A DNA stretch of 64,000 bases from Rhabdophis nuchalis (Eukaryota > Chordata > Lepidosauria > Squamata > Natricidae). How positions within the stretch are numbered: position 1 is the stretch's first letter; every line of letters begins with the position of its first letter. The translations under genes were made by a program, and so were the position numbers. Under the pieces are notes generated by a model. That model was not told the DNA's origin. It was given only the letters and a program-made list of their open reading frames with translations, and searched no databases. This document shows, in pieces, positions 44,101 to 57,501 of the stretch. The stretch lies in NCBI GenBank assembly GCA_039707465.1, contig CM077647.1, forward strand, positions 118,484,610-118,548,609, in the 5' to 3' direction.

Positions 44101-47100
44101 CACGCAGAGCACTCTCTGTGGTATTTGCATATTCGCCAGCTGCTCTTCTGGGTTCCGTCACACGTATGTGCACCAGCCAGCTGTCGGTGTACCATCATGC
44201 ACCGGAATCTAGAAGAGAGCAGCAGCTGGCCGGTGCACATGTGTGCCAGACCAGCTGTCCAGCATGCATGTGTGCGACAGAACCCAGAAGAGCAGCTGGC
44301 GGCCGCACACATGCGTACTGGCCAGCTGCTCTCTTCTGGGTTCTGGTGTTCTGGTGCACGCACATGCACACTCCAATTTCAGCACTCAGTTAGCTGTCAC
44401 TGTTATATAGCAATGATGTACTGCAGATTGTTTATTTATTTAAATTCATATCCTATCCAACCCAAATGATTCTAGGTAAAGACAAGTTAAAAGTATAAAC
44501 TCCACAACAACATAAATCAAAATTTTAAAAGCAGCGGTTGCAATAAGTCAACAGTAATAAGGTTTCCCAAGATAGACGCCAATAAGATTTGGCTAGAATT
44601 AAAAAGTGGTGAAAAATATTCTAAAAGCTTTGAGAGAGGGAGTTTCAATGAACCTCTTGGGGAAAGGAGTTCTAAAATAAGATGTCCACACAGAAAATTC
44701 CTGTTGTCTCCTATATCTTCCTCACTTCATAGGTCTTTCCACCATGTTATGAGATAATTAATTCTTGCTGTAGAGGGCTTGTAGCTTATTACCAGCTCTT
44801 GAATTAGGGCTGGAAACCTATTAGTAATCCAAAGCAATGGAAAAGTAGTGAGATTATGTTGACTCCATTCACCATTTTGTTATTGCTTTCAAACATGGCA
44901 AGGTTTTTTTTTCTTGTCCCTTTTTTTTAACTTTCATGTTGGGCTGTGACTTTAGTGGTAGAAATCATTACATTTTACTTCATTTTTCAAGAGTACTTAT
45001 TAATTTTTCCTCACAGAATAAGACTATGTCACAAGACAGATCCATTTGGCTTGGAGGGGAGGGCGGGAGGCACTAAGAATGTAGGTGTACCTGCTTCCAC
45101 AGGTAGTGTACATTTTTAACCCATAAAAGGAATAATTTCAATCACTGTCTTCAAGCAAAAGAGGGTTGAAAAATTTGGAATTTCAGATTCCATTTCTTGT
45201 TTCACCTTTTCCCAAAACTTCTTGCCTTCTGCTTTCCAAATTTTTAAACCAGTGGTAGTCAACCTACCACCCATTAGTGGGCATTCAAGCTTTCATGAGC
45301 GGTAGGGGTTTAGTCCAATACTGAAGCACTTTCCTTTTTAAAAATTTAATTGACTTCCCTACTTTATAAATCACCATTACTGTGGAACCGATGGAACCAG
45401 TGGGCGGTCAGAAAATGTTACTTCTAAACCAAGATACAAAAGTGGGCAGTAGGTATAAAAAGGTTGACTACCCCTGTTCTAAACCAACATTAGGGAGCCA
45501 GTGTAAATGGGCTTCTTGTGGATAATATCTGACAGAAGGGAAATTTGCAGTCTGTGATGAACTCTAGGGCAGTCTTTGCTAAAGTGTGCTCTGAGGACCC
45601 CTAGGGATCCCACAAGGCCCTTTCATTGTTCCTGTGAAATCATAATTATTGGCTGGCTGTTTGCAAGAAGATATTTGCTAAAATCTAAAACAACATCATT
45701 CTTTTTTATTGGTTAAAATATATTTTTTCCGTGAAATATATATTTATATTAATATCTTATGGACTTAATATTGATATTTTTATATTAATGAATAAATGTT
45801 CTATGAATGTGTCAATTTTAATTTTTAATGTGGTAAAAATGGATCAGTACAGGTAGAACATGCTTACAATAGTTTGTTTAATGACTGTTCAAAATTACAG
45901 TGGCACTGAAAAAAATGACATAAGGTTTCTCACACGACCGTTGAAGCAACCTCATGGTCATGTGATCAAAATTCAACTGATTCATATTTATGATGATTGC
46001 AATGTCCCAGGGTCCTGTGATCGCCTTTTGTGAACTTTTGACAAAGTCCATGGGGAAGCTAGATTCACTTAAAAATCATGTTACAAATTTAACAATTGCA
46101 ATGCTTCACTTAACAACTGTGACGAGAAAGGCTGTAAAATGGGACAAAAGTCACTTAACAAATGTCTCACTTAGCAACAGAAGTTCTGGGCTCAATTGTG
46201 GTCATAAGTCGAGGAGTACCTGTATAAACCATATAACCAAAAGCTCTGCTATAATTTTTAAAAGTGGAAAAGGGGTCCTGAGAACAAGAAGTCCAAGAAA
46301 CAATATTTGAGATAGCCTAACAGAGAAGAGGTGGACCATTTCCTTGGCTGATCAAGCCAATAGTTCTCTCCTAAGTTGGAGCCTATTTTTAGAGGTATTT
46401 AAATTTTTACTGATAAATGAGAAATGTTTGAATAAATTAAAGTAAACAAAATCAAACACATCCTGGCTTGATATGTGCCTCCTCTTCTAGGAGTCCTAGA
46501 TTATTATTCCCATCCTACCCAGGCACCATAAAACCTTTATTCTGGACAACTTTTTTCTTATGAGTTTTTGATAGACTCTTGGGTGGGAAATAAAGAAAAC
46601 GACCTTATATCACAGCCAAATACTGCTCCTTCTACTTTGGACCCACCTTCTGTCTGCTGATCTGGAATGATAGGAGTTGGAATTCAGTATGGTTGAGAGC
46701 CATCAGATCAGGAAGGGTTAATTGGCACTAATGACACCCATTCTCCAAGGTCTCAGAGACTGGCTTTTCCAGCCCTGTGGTGAAATATTGTGAGTTGAAT
46801 CTTGAGTCTTTTGCCTGCTCATTCTATGCTCTACTATTTGTTTATGTATCAAAAATACATACAGTTCATCCCATGGTGCGAGGCAACTATAGCCTTTCCC
46901 TGCTTTCTTATGGCAAATGAAAACATTTCCACTGAAAGTGGTAGGTATTCGGTGAGTTGAGATACCTAGAATATTTTTAATTTTGATCTCTCTCCATGAA
47001 TGATTCCCTTTGATGCCTTGTCTTTCAGTCTCCATCCTCCATGTTGAAAGTGTACGTGAAGGTTATCAATCTGAGGGGCTTCGGAAATTTGGTGGTTCTT

Positions 47101-50100
47101 TTGCAGAAGAGCAGTGCTTCACTATAGTCTTCAGGGGCAAAAGGAAAAACCTGGATTTGGCTGCTCGGACTGGGACTGAAGCCCAGCAGTGGGTGAGGGG
47201 ACTCACAAAACTGATGGTCAGATGTGAAGCCATGAGTCAGCGAGAAAAGCTTCAGCAATATCCTTTATTTCTATATTGGCAAAGACTTAGAGGTGTGGTA
47301 GATATTATTCCCTCCTTAAAGCTGAGGCATAGATTTTAAAAAGAGAAAGGACGTTTTTGCTGAATCAATACAAAACCCTCCTTTCTCTTATTTAAAATCT
47401 GTGCCTCGGCTTGTGTTAAGTACTAGACACCTGAGTTTTAAAACTACATATGGTACCATATTTGAAATGGGACTTGGAGCCACATTTGGTTTCATGGGTT
47501 GTGGTGCATGGTGATGCACAAAAGAAGCAAATAGAATTAGGAAGCTTCTTACCCCTACTATCTTGTAGTATCTTCCATGGCAGGAGAATGCTGTTACACC
47601 ATTATGCTATATGTAGGGCAATGGCCACAGAGTCAAAAGTTGATTTATGCCTCAAAGGCCAAAATGCATCAGCAAAGGAATTCTATGGCAGTAATCTTAA
47701 TAATAATAATAATAATTTAATTTATAGACCGCTCCTCTCCCCATAGGGACTCGGAGCGGTGCACAGGGAAACTAAAACCACAATACAATATACACATACA
47801 GTTAAGAAAAAATTAAATATGAGCCTGTGCTAAAATCCCCTTAATCTGCTAAAAAACCCAATTAAAATCTTGCTGGAGTGTAACCATTCTCTTACCTAAC
47901 AAAGAAAAAGTTATTGGTTTAGAAGCAGCAATTTTTTTTTCTAAAATAGGTTATATGGCCAGAAATTGTTTCTTTTCTTACAACTTGAATTTGATAAAGA
48001 CATTTTAATCATATGTCTAAAAATTAGATAGAAATTGCTCAATCAAATATTTGTGGATAACTGATATCTTTGTACTCTGCATTTAAAATGTGCTCCAACA
48101 CTCCTTCCCTTTTTCTTAAGAATTTGTATCAAGACTCATCTTCAAAATTTTCTTAAATTAACTATGTAAGACAGAAGGAGTAAATTTAAATTTTAAGACA
48201 GATGCTTCCCAGTTTTTTACATTGTCCTTACATTAAGCCCTACCTGGATCCATGGCATCTTACACGAAGCCGACAAGAACAATGACAATAAGATGAGTTT
48301 CAAAGAGATCAAAAATATGTTGCGAATAGTAAACATAGATATGAATGACATCTATGCTTATCAGCTCTTTAAGGTATTCATATTATTCTCTGTCTTATCT
48401 TCTGGATTCTGTTTCATGCCCTTTTCATCAGTAGCCTTATATTCAAAAGGTGCTTTGACAACTTTGTATGATCCATAGTTCCTGTACTAGTTAAAATATT
48501 AGACAAAGACTGAGGTTTAAGTCCATTATCTGCTGTTGAAATTCTCTAGAAGATTTTTAACTATTAATCTACCTCACAATGTTATTTGGGCTTGAGTTTC
48601 TGGAGGAATTTATATAATATGTATTTCCCACCCAAAACATGTTACTGTTTTGATCAGTCATAGAACATAATGAATACTACATGGTTTCTTCTCTTAGTTT
48701 CCCTTCCATTGCACTTGCTGTTGTAGCAGAGGTGGTATTCAGCAGGTTCTGACCAGTTATGGACAACCGGTAGTGGAAATTTTGAGTAGTTTGAAGAACC
48801 GGTGAATACCACCTCTGACTGTCCCCGCCCCCATCTATTCTCTGCCTCCAGAATCCTAGCTGATCATGAGGAAATGGAGATTTTACAATGTCCTTCCCCG
48901 GGAGTGGGAAGGGAATGAAGATTTTACAGTATCCTTCCCCTGCCATGCCCACCAAGCCACGCCCACAGAACCGGTAGTAAAAAAATTTGAATCCCACCAC
49001 CACTGTGCTGTAGACCTTTCAGTCTTGCTGGGTTGTTAACTCCAAAGCTCTGCAAAAAAATGTCTGTTCAAAAGTCTCTTATGTTCTTCATTAATGTAAC
49101 TTTTGATAATAAATAACACAGAACATGGGCCCCTGGCCACAATATTTACTACATTTCATTCCAAATTAAGTAGTATTTAATGCATTTTGTAATTTCATGT
49201 ATTTTTCTGTTGCTGCAGTCTAAACAATGTATGTTATGCAGACGTGCTTTGTTTTTAATTACTTGTTTTAATTGCTGCGTAAAGGGGAAAGAGCAGGGAG
49301 CTCTTAGTGTAGTGCAGTCTTTCCCAACCTGTTATACTTTAGACATATTGGGACTGCAATGTATCTAAAGCATATCTAAAGCACATCAATTTGGGAAATC
49401 CTGGGAATTCCTGCCAGCTGTCTTACTCGGAAATTGGGGGATTATGGTATGAGTACATCTGAAAGTTGCTAGGCTGGGAAAGTCAGAAAGTTGCGCTTTC
49501 CCATGTTAGACATTCAGTTGCTAATCAGGTGCCTCTGATACAGTTTTCATTGCAGTTCATTTATTCCTCTGCCTCTCTTTTACTAGGAATGTGACAAATC
49601 AAACAACGACCGCTTGGAAGAATATGAGATTGAGGAGTTCTGTACACGACTAATGAAACGGCCTGAGCTGGAGGACATCTTCCACCAATATTCAGGCGAG
49701 GACTGTGTGCTTTCTCCTGAGGAACTGCAGGAATTTTTGCATGACCAGGGTGAAGAAATAAGCTTGCAACAAGCTCAGCATATCATTCAGACGTATGAGC
49801 TCAATGAAAAAGGTATGAATGTGTTACGTGTATCTCAACAATAAGACAGTAAATTTTCCAGCAAGACAGTTACAATATTTTGTCCTTCAGGCGCCATTGT
49901 TTGTTGTGGTGGTATATTGCAAGGACATCTAGAAAGAAGGGGCTACTTAGGTATCCCAGCTGATCAGGAACCTGATACAGGTTGGATGAAGGTATTTATT
50001 TTTGTGGAACAACCTCAAGGATTTTTTTTCCTGCTCCCACTTCTGGAGAGGTAGTCAATCCAATACTGACAGACTTGTAACAAATATTGTATAGGAACTA

Positions 50101-53100
50101 CTAGGATTGGGAGTACTGCAAAAAAAAAAATTATTTGCTTGGTTTTAGTAACTGAATTCCTTTGATTTTTTAAAATATTGTACTGTATAAAGCAACAAAG
50201 AGAGGAAATAGTGCAGGCCAAATACAGGAAATGATTTAGTAAAATTCTTCTGGCAGGGATGGCTAAATTGACCGTTTTCTTCAAAGAAAAGAATATAAAT
50301 ATGTTTGTTTCTGAAATGCAAACTGCTTCTGGACTTTGTGCTTGAGGTGGAAAAAAAGTAAACTTTGATTTCGGGTTTTATTGATTAGATTGATTTATTA
50401 TAGAAATGGCTACTTTATAGCTTATAAAAAGTCGAGGTTCGACCTTAATGCTTTATTCTACTGCAACAGAGGGAGTCAGAAGTCAGTGCCTTTTTTCTCC
50501 CCCCACCCCCGCTTTCCTCACTTTTCTTTCCCCTCCTCACCTTGTTCTAATATTTGCTTTTGTATTTTTTGTATTTTATTCTACAATCTAATAAAAATGT
50601 TATAATTATTTTTTTTTTAAATGTAAAATATTCTAGATTTTATTAGTAACTTAGAATTTTTAAAAGAAGCGGTATTTAATATATTTTATCATAGTGGCAA
50701 CCAAAATAAGTTATGGCAAGAGTGCCTTGCACTTTCTGCATTGCAGAGACAATGTTGGTGCTGGTGTAGGAGTCTGGCCTAAAGGACATTCTTGCTGGCA
50801 TTTATGCAAACACTCTTAGATAAATTCAGCCTGTAGATTAACCAATCTGTAATATTTTGTTTATAAGTTAAATTCATTGTATTAGATAATAAAATTAACA
50901 ATAAAATTACACTCAGCAATATAACAATAGAGCAGGGGTTCCCAAACTTGGCAACTTTAAGACTTGTGGACTTCGACTCCCAGAATTCTGGCTGGAGAAT
51001 TCTGGGAGTTGGAAGTTCACAAGTCTTAAAGTTGCCAAGTTTGGGAACCCCTGCAGTAGAGTCTTCTATGAGCTGATCTTGTCTACTTGTAGCTACATGT
51101 ATTTTCCTTTGTGTTACTGCTACTGTCACCTTCTGAGATTTTTGTTTTTTTTAATGTAGTTTATAGCCCTGGAATTTTCCGGTTGGCTTATCAGAAATAT
51201 TTTTCAGTATTAAGTATCAGAAATATTTATCAGTGCTGAACCTGTTTATTTCTTCATTTACCCTACGTGACAAAACAAATGAGGGGAAAGACGAGCCAGA
51301 TATAAGCTCACATATAAAGTGCAGCTGTTAGCTCTAGTACTTCCTCTTTACTCTTAGAAAATTCTAGACACCTTTGAAATAGAGAAGCAAAGAACTCACC
51401 TTTGCCCAGCTCCTTAAAGCTGGGCAAACCCGGTTCTAAAGCTTCAAGATCCCAGTTTATGTAACAGATAAGTTTTATAGCATGATTTACTCCCATAATT
51501 GCTTTTCTCTGGAACTTTGGTTGGTACAACAATAAATCAAGCAAGTTCAGTTTTGCTAGCAGTATACAGTCAGTGCCCATTTGAACGTACAGAAGAGGTT
51601 GCAATACTTAGTAAGGAATGTAAGAAGTAAGGAATGTTTTCTTCTAAAAATATCAACTGAAACAATCTTTCAGATGGCCCTAGATCTCATATTTAACCCC
51701 CATTGGATATATATTAAAATTAGGGAACATTTCAAATATGTCCAAACGAGGTGTTTTTGATATCAGCAACAAGAATATCACTAGGAACCTCAGTCCAAGG
51801 TGTACCAAGATACCTAAGCATTTTTTCTGCTCTGAAATAGTCCTTTTTCTTTTTAGACAAAGAAGTCTGTGAATGATTTTCTATCACAGCAGCTTAATTT
51901 AGAGCGCAGGATAGGGTACTTTTAATAATGCCAGCACCAAATGCTTGGGAGACAGAAATTCTATTCTTAAATAATTTATATCACTTAGAGATACACCTTT
52001 TATATCCAACCTTCCTGAGTACAGAATATATCCTTGGTGCTCTCTGAGCTTGGTGGTTTTCTTGCAGATGTTTCATGACCAAATAAATATTATTTTCTAT
52101 CATGTCTTTGCTAGCCTGAAACCCCAAGCCCATATAAAGCCACAGTTGCAAGTTTATAAACTATTATTAATCTGTCATATCGCTTTCAGCAGAAACTGAG
52201 TCAGAAACAGAGGTGGTTTATTAGAGAACAAGAAAGAGTTGAAAAAGATAATGCAGAGTTTCATATATGTAAGCTATGTTGGAGGTTCAATGCTGCTTCT
52301 AAGAGGTTGAAGATAGAAAACTTAGGTCATACAAGAATAGGCTGCATGTTAAGAGCCAAAGAAGTCCACAAAGCTCACTCCAACAGGCAAAGGCAAACAT
52401 GGGGCAGGAAGTGATGGGAAGCAGGAGAGTTGTTCACAACAAGTGGAGGTGGTCTGGAGGATGTTCAGAGTTTTGGGCTTTGCCTAATTGGACTAGTTGA
52501 TAGTTCCTTCTCCTGAGGAATCATGCAGATATCTGCTCTCAGTCCTCTTAACTGCTGATATGATTTAGAGATTGGCAGTCTTCCAAGGCTGAATCAGCAG
52601 CCACTTGTGCTGAATCTGATTCACAGATCACAGGGTGCTTACAGCCTCTTACTTTACAAACTAAGAATTCAGCAGGCTCTCCTCAGAATCAGAGGAATCC
52701 ATAATACAATGTATTTTCTGGTTGTTTGTATTGCACCTTATGTATTGGTATAAACTTAGTGTTCTTTTGAGAAAATTGTTTATTTGCCCATATTTTTTAC
52801 CCTTTATACTACACTGGAATCTTCAGTCTCAGCATTCATCTCTGATTTCTCTCTCTCCACAAGCTTCTCAATCTTATCTTCAAGGCTTCCACATCCTATC
52901 TATTTATAACCCATTGTTGTCAACCTGCAGCTGCCTTAGCCACTGGAGGATCTGTGTCAGCCTCTGAAATTTTACTTCTTTTCTGCTCCTAATTTCTGTC
53001 TCTCAAATTGTCTCAATTTTACCACCTTTTCCATTGTTCTATCTTCTAATCCACTTTTTCCATGACTCCTAAGACATTGTTGTGATTACATCTAAGTGCA

Positions 53101-56100
53101 CATAACTAAAATAATTTCAGATTATTTTCCTGTTTACTGCTGTTCCACTCATTCCTCATTCTTTTTAATCTCATCTGGGTATACCAGTTATTAGACTGTG
53201 ATTTTCTTTGGGGAGAGATCTTTAAACCTATTCTATATAAAGCTACATTTACTGCATGCAGATGGCATCATATAAATAACAATATAATAATGCCCTTGAG
53301 TCTTTGAAAAGCTATCATCTCTGTGTAGCCACAAAAATAGATGTCAGAAGATGCTCTATTATGAACAGTGGCTGCTGAACATAGATATTATCTTCTTCCT
53401 TCATTTCCAGATCCATGAGATAATTCTGCCTTTCCCTTTTTTTAAACAAAATGGACTCCTTGATGGTTTCATCACAGGATTAAATCATAGTATCTTATCA
53501 TAAAACCAATACAATTGTTTAAAAGATTAAATTAAAAACAAAACAACAACAATAAAAGAGCCATCGATAATGGAAAGTTAGAAGTGCAGATTCATTCACA
53601 AGAATTTATCATGATTTTTTTGGTCCTTCATTTTTCCTTATCCTTCAAAAAGTGGAATGAGGGGGAAAAAATGAGGTGACACCACATTATGTATTTTGTT
53701 TGTTGCAGGGAGAGGGGAAAAATGAGATGCAGCTATTTGGAATTTATACAACAGTAACTTTGCTTACCTTATGAAATGTATCTGGTCAACCTGTTTCATG
53801 GATTGTAGTCAAACCTGCTTCACCAACTGTCTCTATTCTACAGCCAGGCAACACAATCTCATGATGCTGGATGGTTTCACAATGTACTTACTATCTTCAG
53901 CGGGAAACATCTTCAACCAGGCCCATGCTGGGATCTATCAGGATATGAGCCAGCCTTTATGCCATTACTTCATTTCTTCCTCCCATAATACCTACCTGAC
54001 AGACAATCAAATTGGAGGGGCCAGTAGCACTGAGGCATATGTTCGGTAAGAAGTTTTCATGACCCAACTGTGAACAGCTATAGCCAGGATGAGTCAAATG
54101 GAAGAACCTGGTAGAAAGGGAGGTAGCAGAGTAGGTGTAGTTCTCATAAATCCACAAAGGTCTAGTTGAAAACAAGTCAGAATGTCACATATTTGAGGGC
54201 AGAGCTGAGGATGAAGATCCTATCATATCCTGAGAATTGGTAACCACCTTTTATCTATGATTCATGGAAACTGAACGGGAACTGGGTGAGCAACGGATTA
54301 GGAGAGGATAACCGATTAATGGGAATGGGTATAGTTTGAATAGAACATGATGAACAAGGCCAAGGCAAGATGACAGAAAGGAACAATTAGACTGGTACCT
54401 AGGGAGGGATTGCCCTTTCCATCTGTTTATTCACTTTTCTAGCATCAGGTGGTTCCATTAATTAGGTAGCATGTAAACTTATTATTCACATTAATATGAT
54501 AAAAAATCATCCTTAACTGTCCTTAAATGAATGGTTTAGGGGCAATTTGAACAGGATATAGTGAAGAGCAGATATAGTCAGCAGATATTATTTGCAGTTC
54601 TTGTGAATCGAAGGAAGTACACAGGAGCTCTCTGGGAGTTCTGGTATCAGATCCAAGCATTTGACTCCTTGTAATAGCCAGAGAAGATAATGAATTTGCC
54701 AGTTCAGCAGGAGAATCAGATTACATATTAGTAGCTATAGAAAGTCCAATGGCTCACCTAATGTATAACACAAAAATGAAACCATTTCTTTTACATCACC
54801 TGCCCTGTCTGACTACATTTCCTGAGCTTGATCCTCGTTTGTCTGATCTGGAATATAATCTTAGTTTTATGAATATTACATAAAATGATTACACTAGAAC
54901 TTCTATATTAATTATTTTGATTATGCTATCCAGCATAGCCCATTGCTTTTCCTAGACCAGGGGTCTGCAAAGTCGGCTCTTTTAAGACTGGTGGACTTCA
55001 ACTCCCAGAATTCCCCAGCCAGCCTGGCTGGCTGGGGAATTCTGGGAGTTAAAGTCCACCAGTCTTAAAAGAGCCGACTTTGCAGACCCCTGTCCTAGAC
55101 CATCTTATATCTATTTATATAATTTTAAATGTGGGTGTCTCCTGAATTTCAATAACGCATATAGTTTCACATATTTTAGATTTGCTTCAAAGGCTTTAGA
55201 GAAGCATCTTGATCACATACAAAACTGAACATCTTGAGTGCCAGAATGAAAGCAACAAATTCTACTATCTTTTACCTCTATCCATTCCCAGTTGCATTTC
55301 TGAAATGCAAACTCTTATTTCTTTATCCTTTTCCCTGTCCCATTGGCAGGGCATTAATGAAGGGGTGCCGTTGCGTGGAGCTGGACTGCTGGGAAGGTTC
55401 TAATGGAGAGCCCATTATCTACCATGGCCATACTCTAACCTCCAAGATCCTCTTCCGGGATGTAATTGAAAGCATCCGGGACCATGCCTTCAAGGTAGAC
55501 TAAACTACAATGCACAAAAGTTTTATACTTGAGGACTTCTTTTTTACTAGAATCTTAATGTCAAGTGCAAAAAAACAGAACCACTCATAAATAGCTCCAA
55601 GTAGATAATTTATTGTTGATCACCTTTATTACAGAAATCTTAACAGACTGTCTGACTTCCCTTGGGAAGTGGCAGATAAAGATCTAGAGTTTGATCTCAG
55701 GAGTTTCCTTTCCCAACCAATCCTAAACTGGAATATCTCTTAATTACCCCTAGAGGAGCCCCCTCTCCTTTAGCTAGTGATCCCACCACATTTAATGATA
55801 TCATTATTCATATGCAGCATTATTAATTAAAGCAATAGTTGAAGTAAAAAGCATTCTTGATTTATATATGATATGGCCTAGATATTTTATTAGAAGAAGC
55901 ATTATTTGTTGTGTGAAATAAGAGGTTTTCAATAGAGGCTTTCCAGCACTCCTTATCAAGTAGCATTATATTGCTCATATATTGGCAATGCAACATTCAC
56001 AATACTCCCTGCATTGTTTAGTGCCCCAGAATTAACTTTTAAAAACATATTAAAGATTTGTTGAAAGCTTATGAATTCTTTAAGATGCCAAAATCTTAAA

Positions 56101-56178
56101 AGATCTGAGGCATTAGCAAAAATGTTGACAATTTGCAAGCATGTTAATATATCTAATAGAAATAGCCCCTAGTTTCTT

Positions 56179-56266
<88 letters not shown>

Positions 56267-57450
56267 GCCCCTAGTTTCTCTTCATTCTCATTTCCTAATA
56301 AATTGTCAGGATGTTTTCAAAATAAAACTTTACTTTACAACCATCCAGAATAGGGGCAGTACTTCTAAGATGGTGCTTTGTCACTTGCTATCTTAGTAAG
56401 TTAAACAATTTGACACCAAATATTCCTTCTAGCCTAATTGTACAACTGTTGATAGATGACAAATTTGCATAGGGTAGGATGGGATTTTCATGTATCCCCC
56501 ATCCAAATTTTTAGGGCCTTAAAATCAACACAGCAACAGAATAGTTGTGAAATGTTCTGAATGTATGGGTCAAAAAGGTGTCTGGGCAATAATTCTTAAT
56601 TATGTAAATATCATAACATATTTACTTTGGTTCATAATAGCAATAGCACTTAGACTTATATGTTGCTTCACAGTGCTTTACAGCATTTTCTAAGTGTTTT
56701 ACAGAGTCAGCCTAAATCGGCAATCATTTTACTGATCTCGGAAGGATGGGTGACTGAGTCACCTTTTTTCCTGGCAAATAGCAGAATTAGCCTGTAATAC
56801 TGCATTTTAACCACTGCACCACCACAGCCCAATACAAATAAAATATTTAGGGACTTCTAGAAAATGTATTGATTTATTCTTCTGGAGTAGCCCCTATATT
56901 GTCCAGCACATCGCATGAATTTGACAAAGTTGGCAACAAAATTTATATACCATATTTTTCGGAGTATAAGATGCACTGGAGTATAAGACGCACCAAGGTT
57001 TTGAAGAGGCAAATTACAAAAAAAAGTAGGTAGGTAGGTAGAGGGAGAGAGAGAAAGAGAAATACAGTAGGTAGGTAGAGAGAGTAGGCAGGTAGATAAA
57101 AAGATAGAAATAGAGAGAAATAAGAGAGAGAAATACAATAGGTAGGTAGGTAGAGAGTGTGTGTGTGTGTAGGTAGATAGGTAGGTAGGTAGAAGGATAG
57201 AGAGAGAAATAGAGAGAGAGAAATACAGTAGGAAGGGAGGGAGAGAGAGAGTGTGTAGATAGGCAGGTAGAGGGATAGAGAGAAATAGAAAGAGAGAGAA
57301 ATACAGTAGGCAGATAGGGAGAGAGAGAGTGTGTGTAGGTAGGTAGGTAGATAAAGGAATAGAGAGAGAGAATAGAGAGAGAGAGAAATACAGTAGATAG
57401 GTAGGGAAAGAGAGGGTAGGCAGGTAGATAAAGGAATAGAGAGAGAGAGA

Positions 57451-57501
<51 letters not shown>

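Noticed and set aside
47258..47339. Continuation of the PLCD3 exon frame past 47257
   Set aside because: The residues [10 protein letters not shown] do not match PLCD3, and the AT-AC intron restores the conserved junction.
52190..52700. Possible solo LTR
   Set aside because: No TG...CA ends with target duplication, primer-binding site or polypurine tract could be identified.
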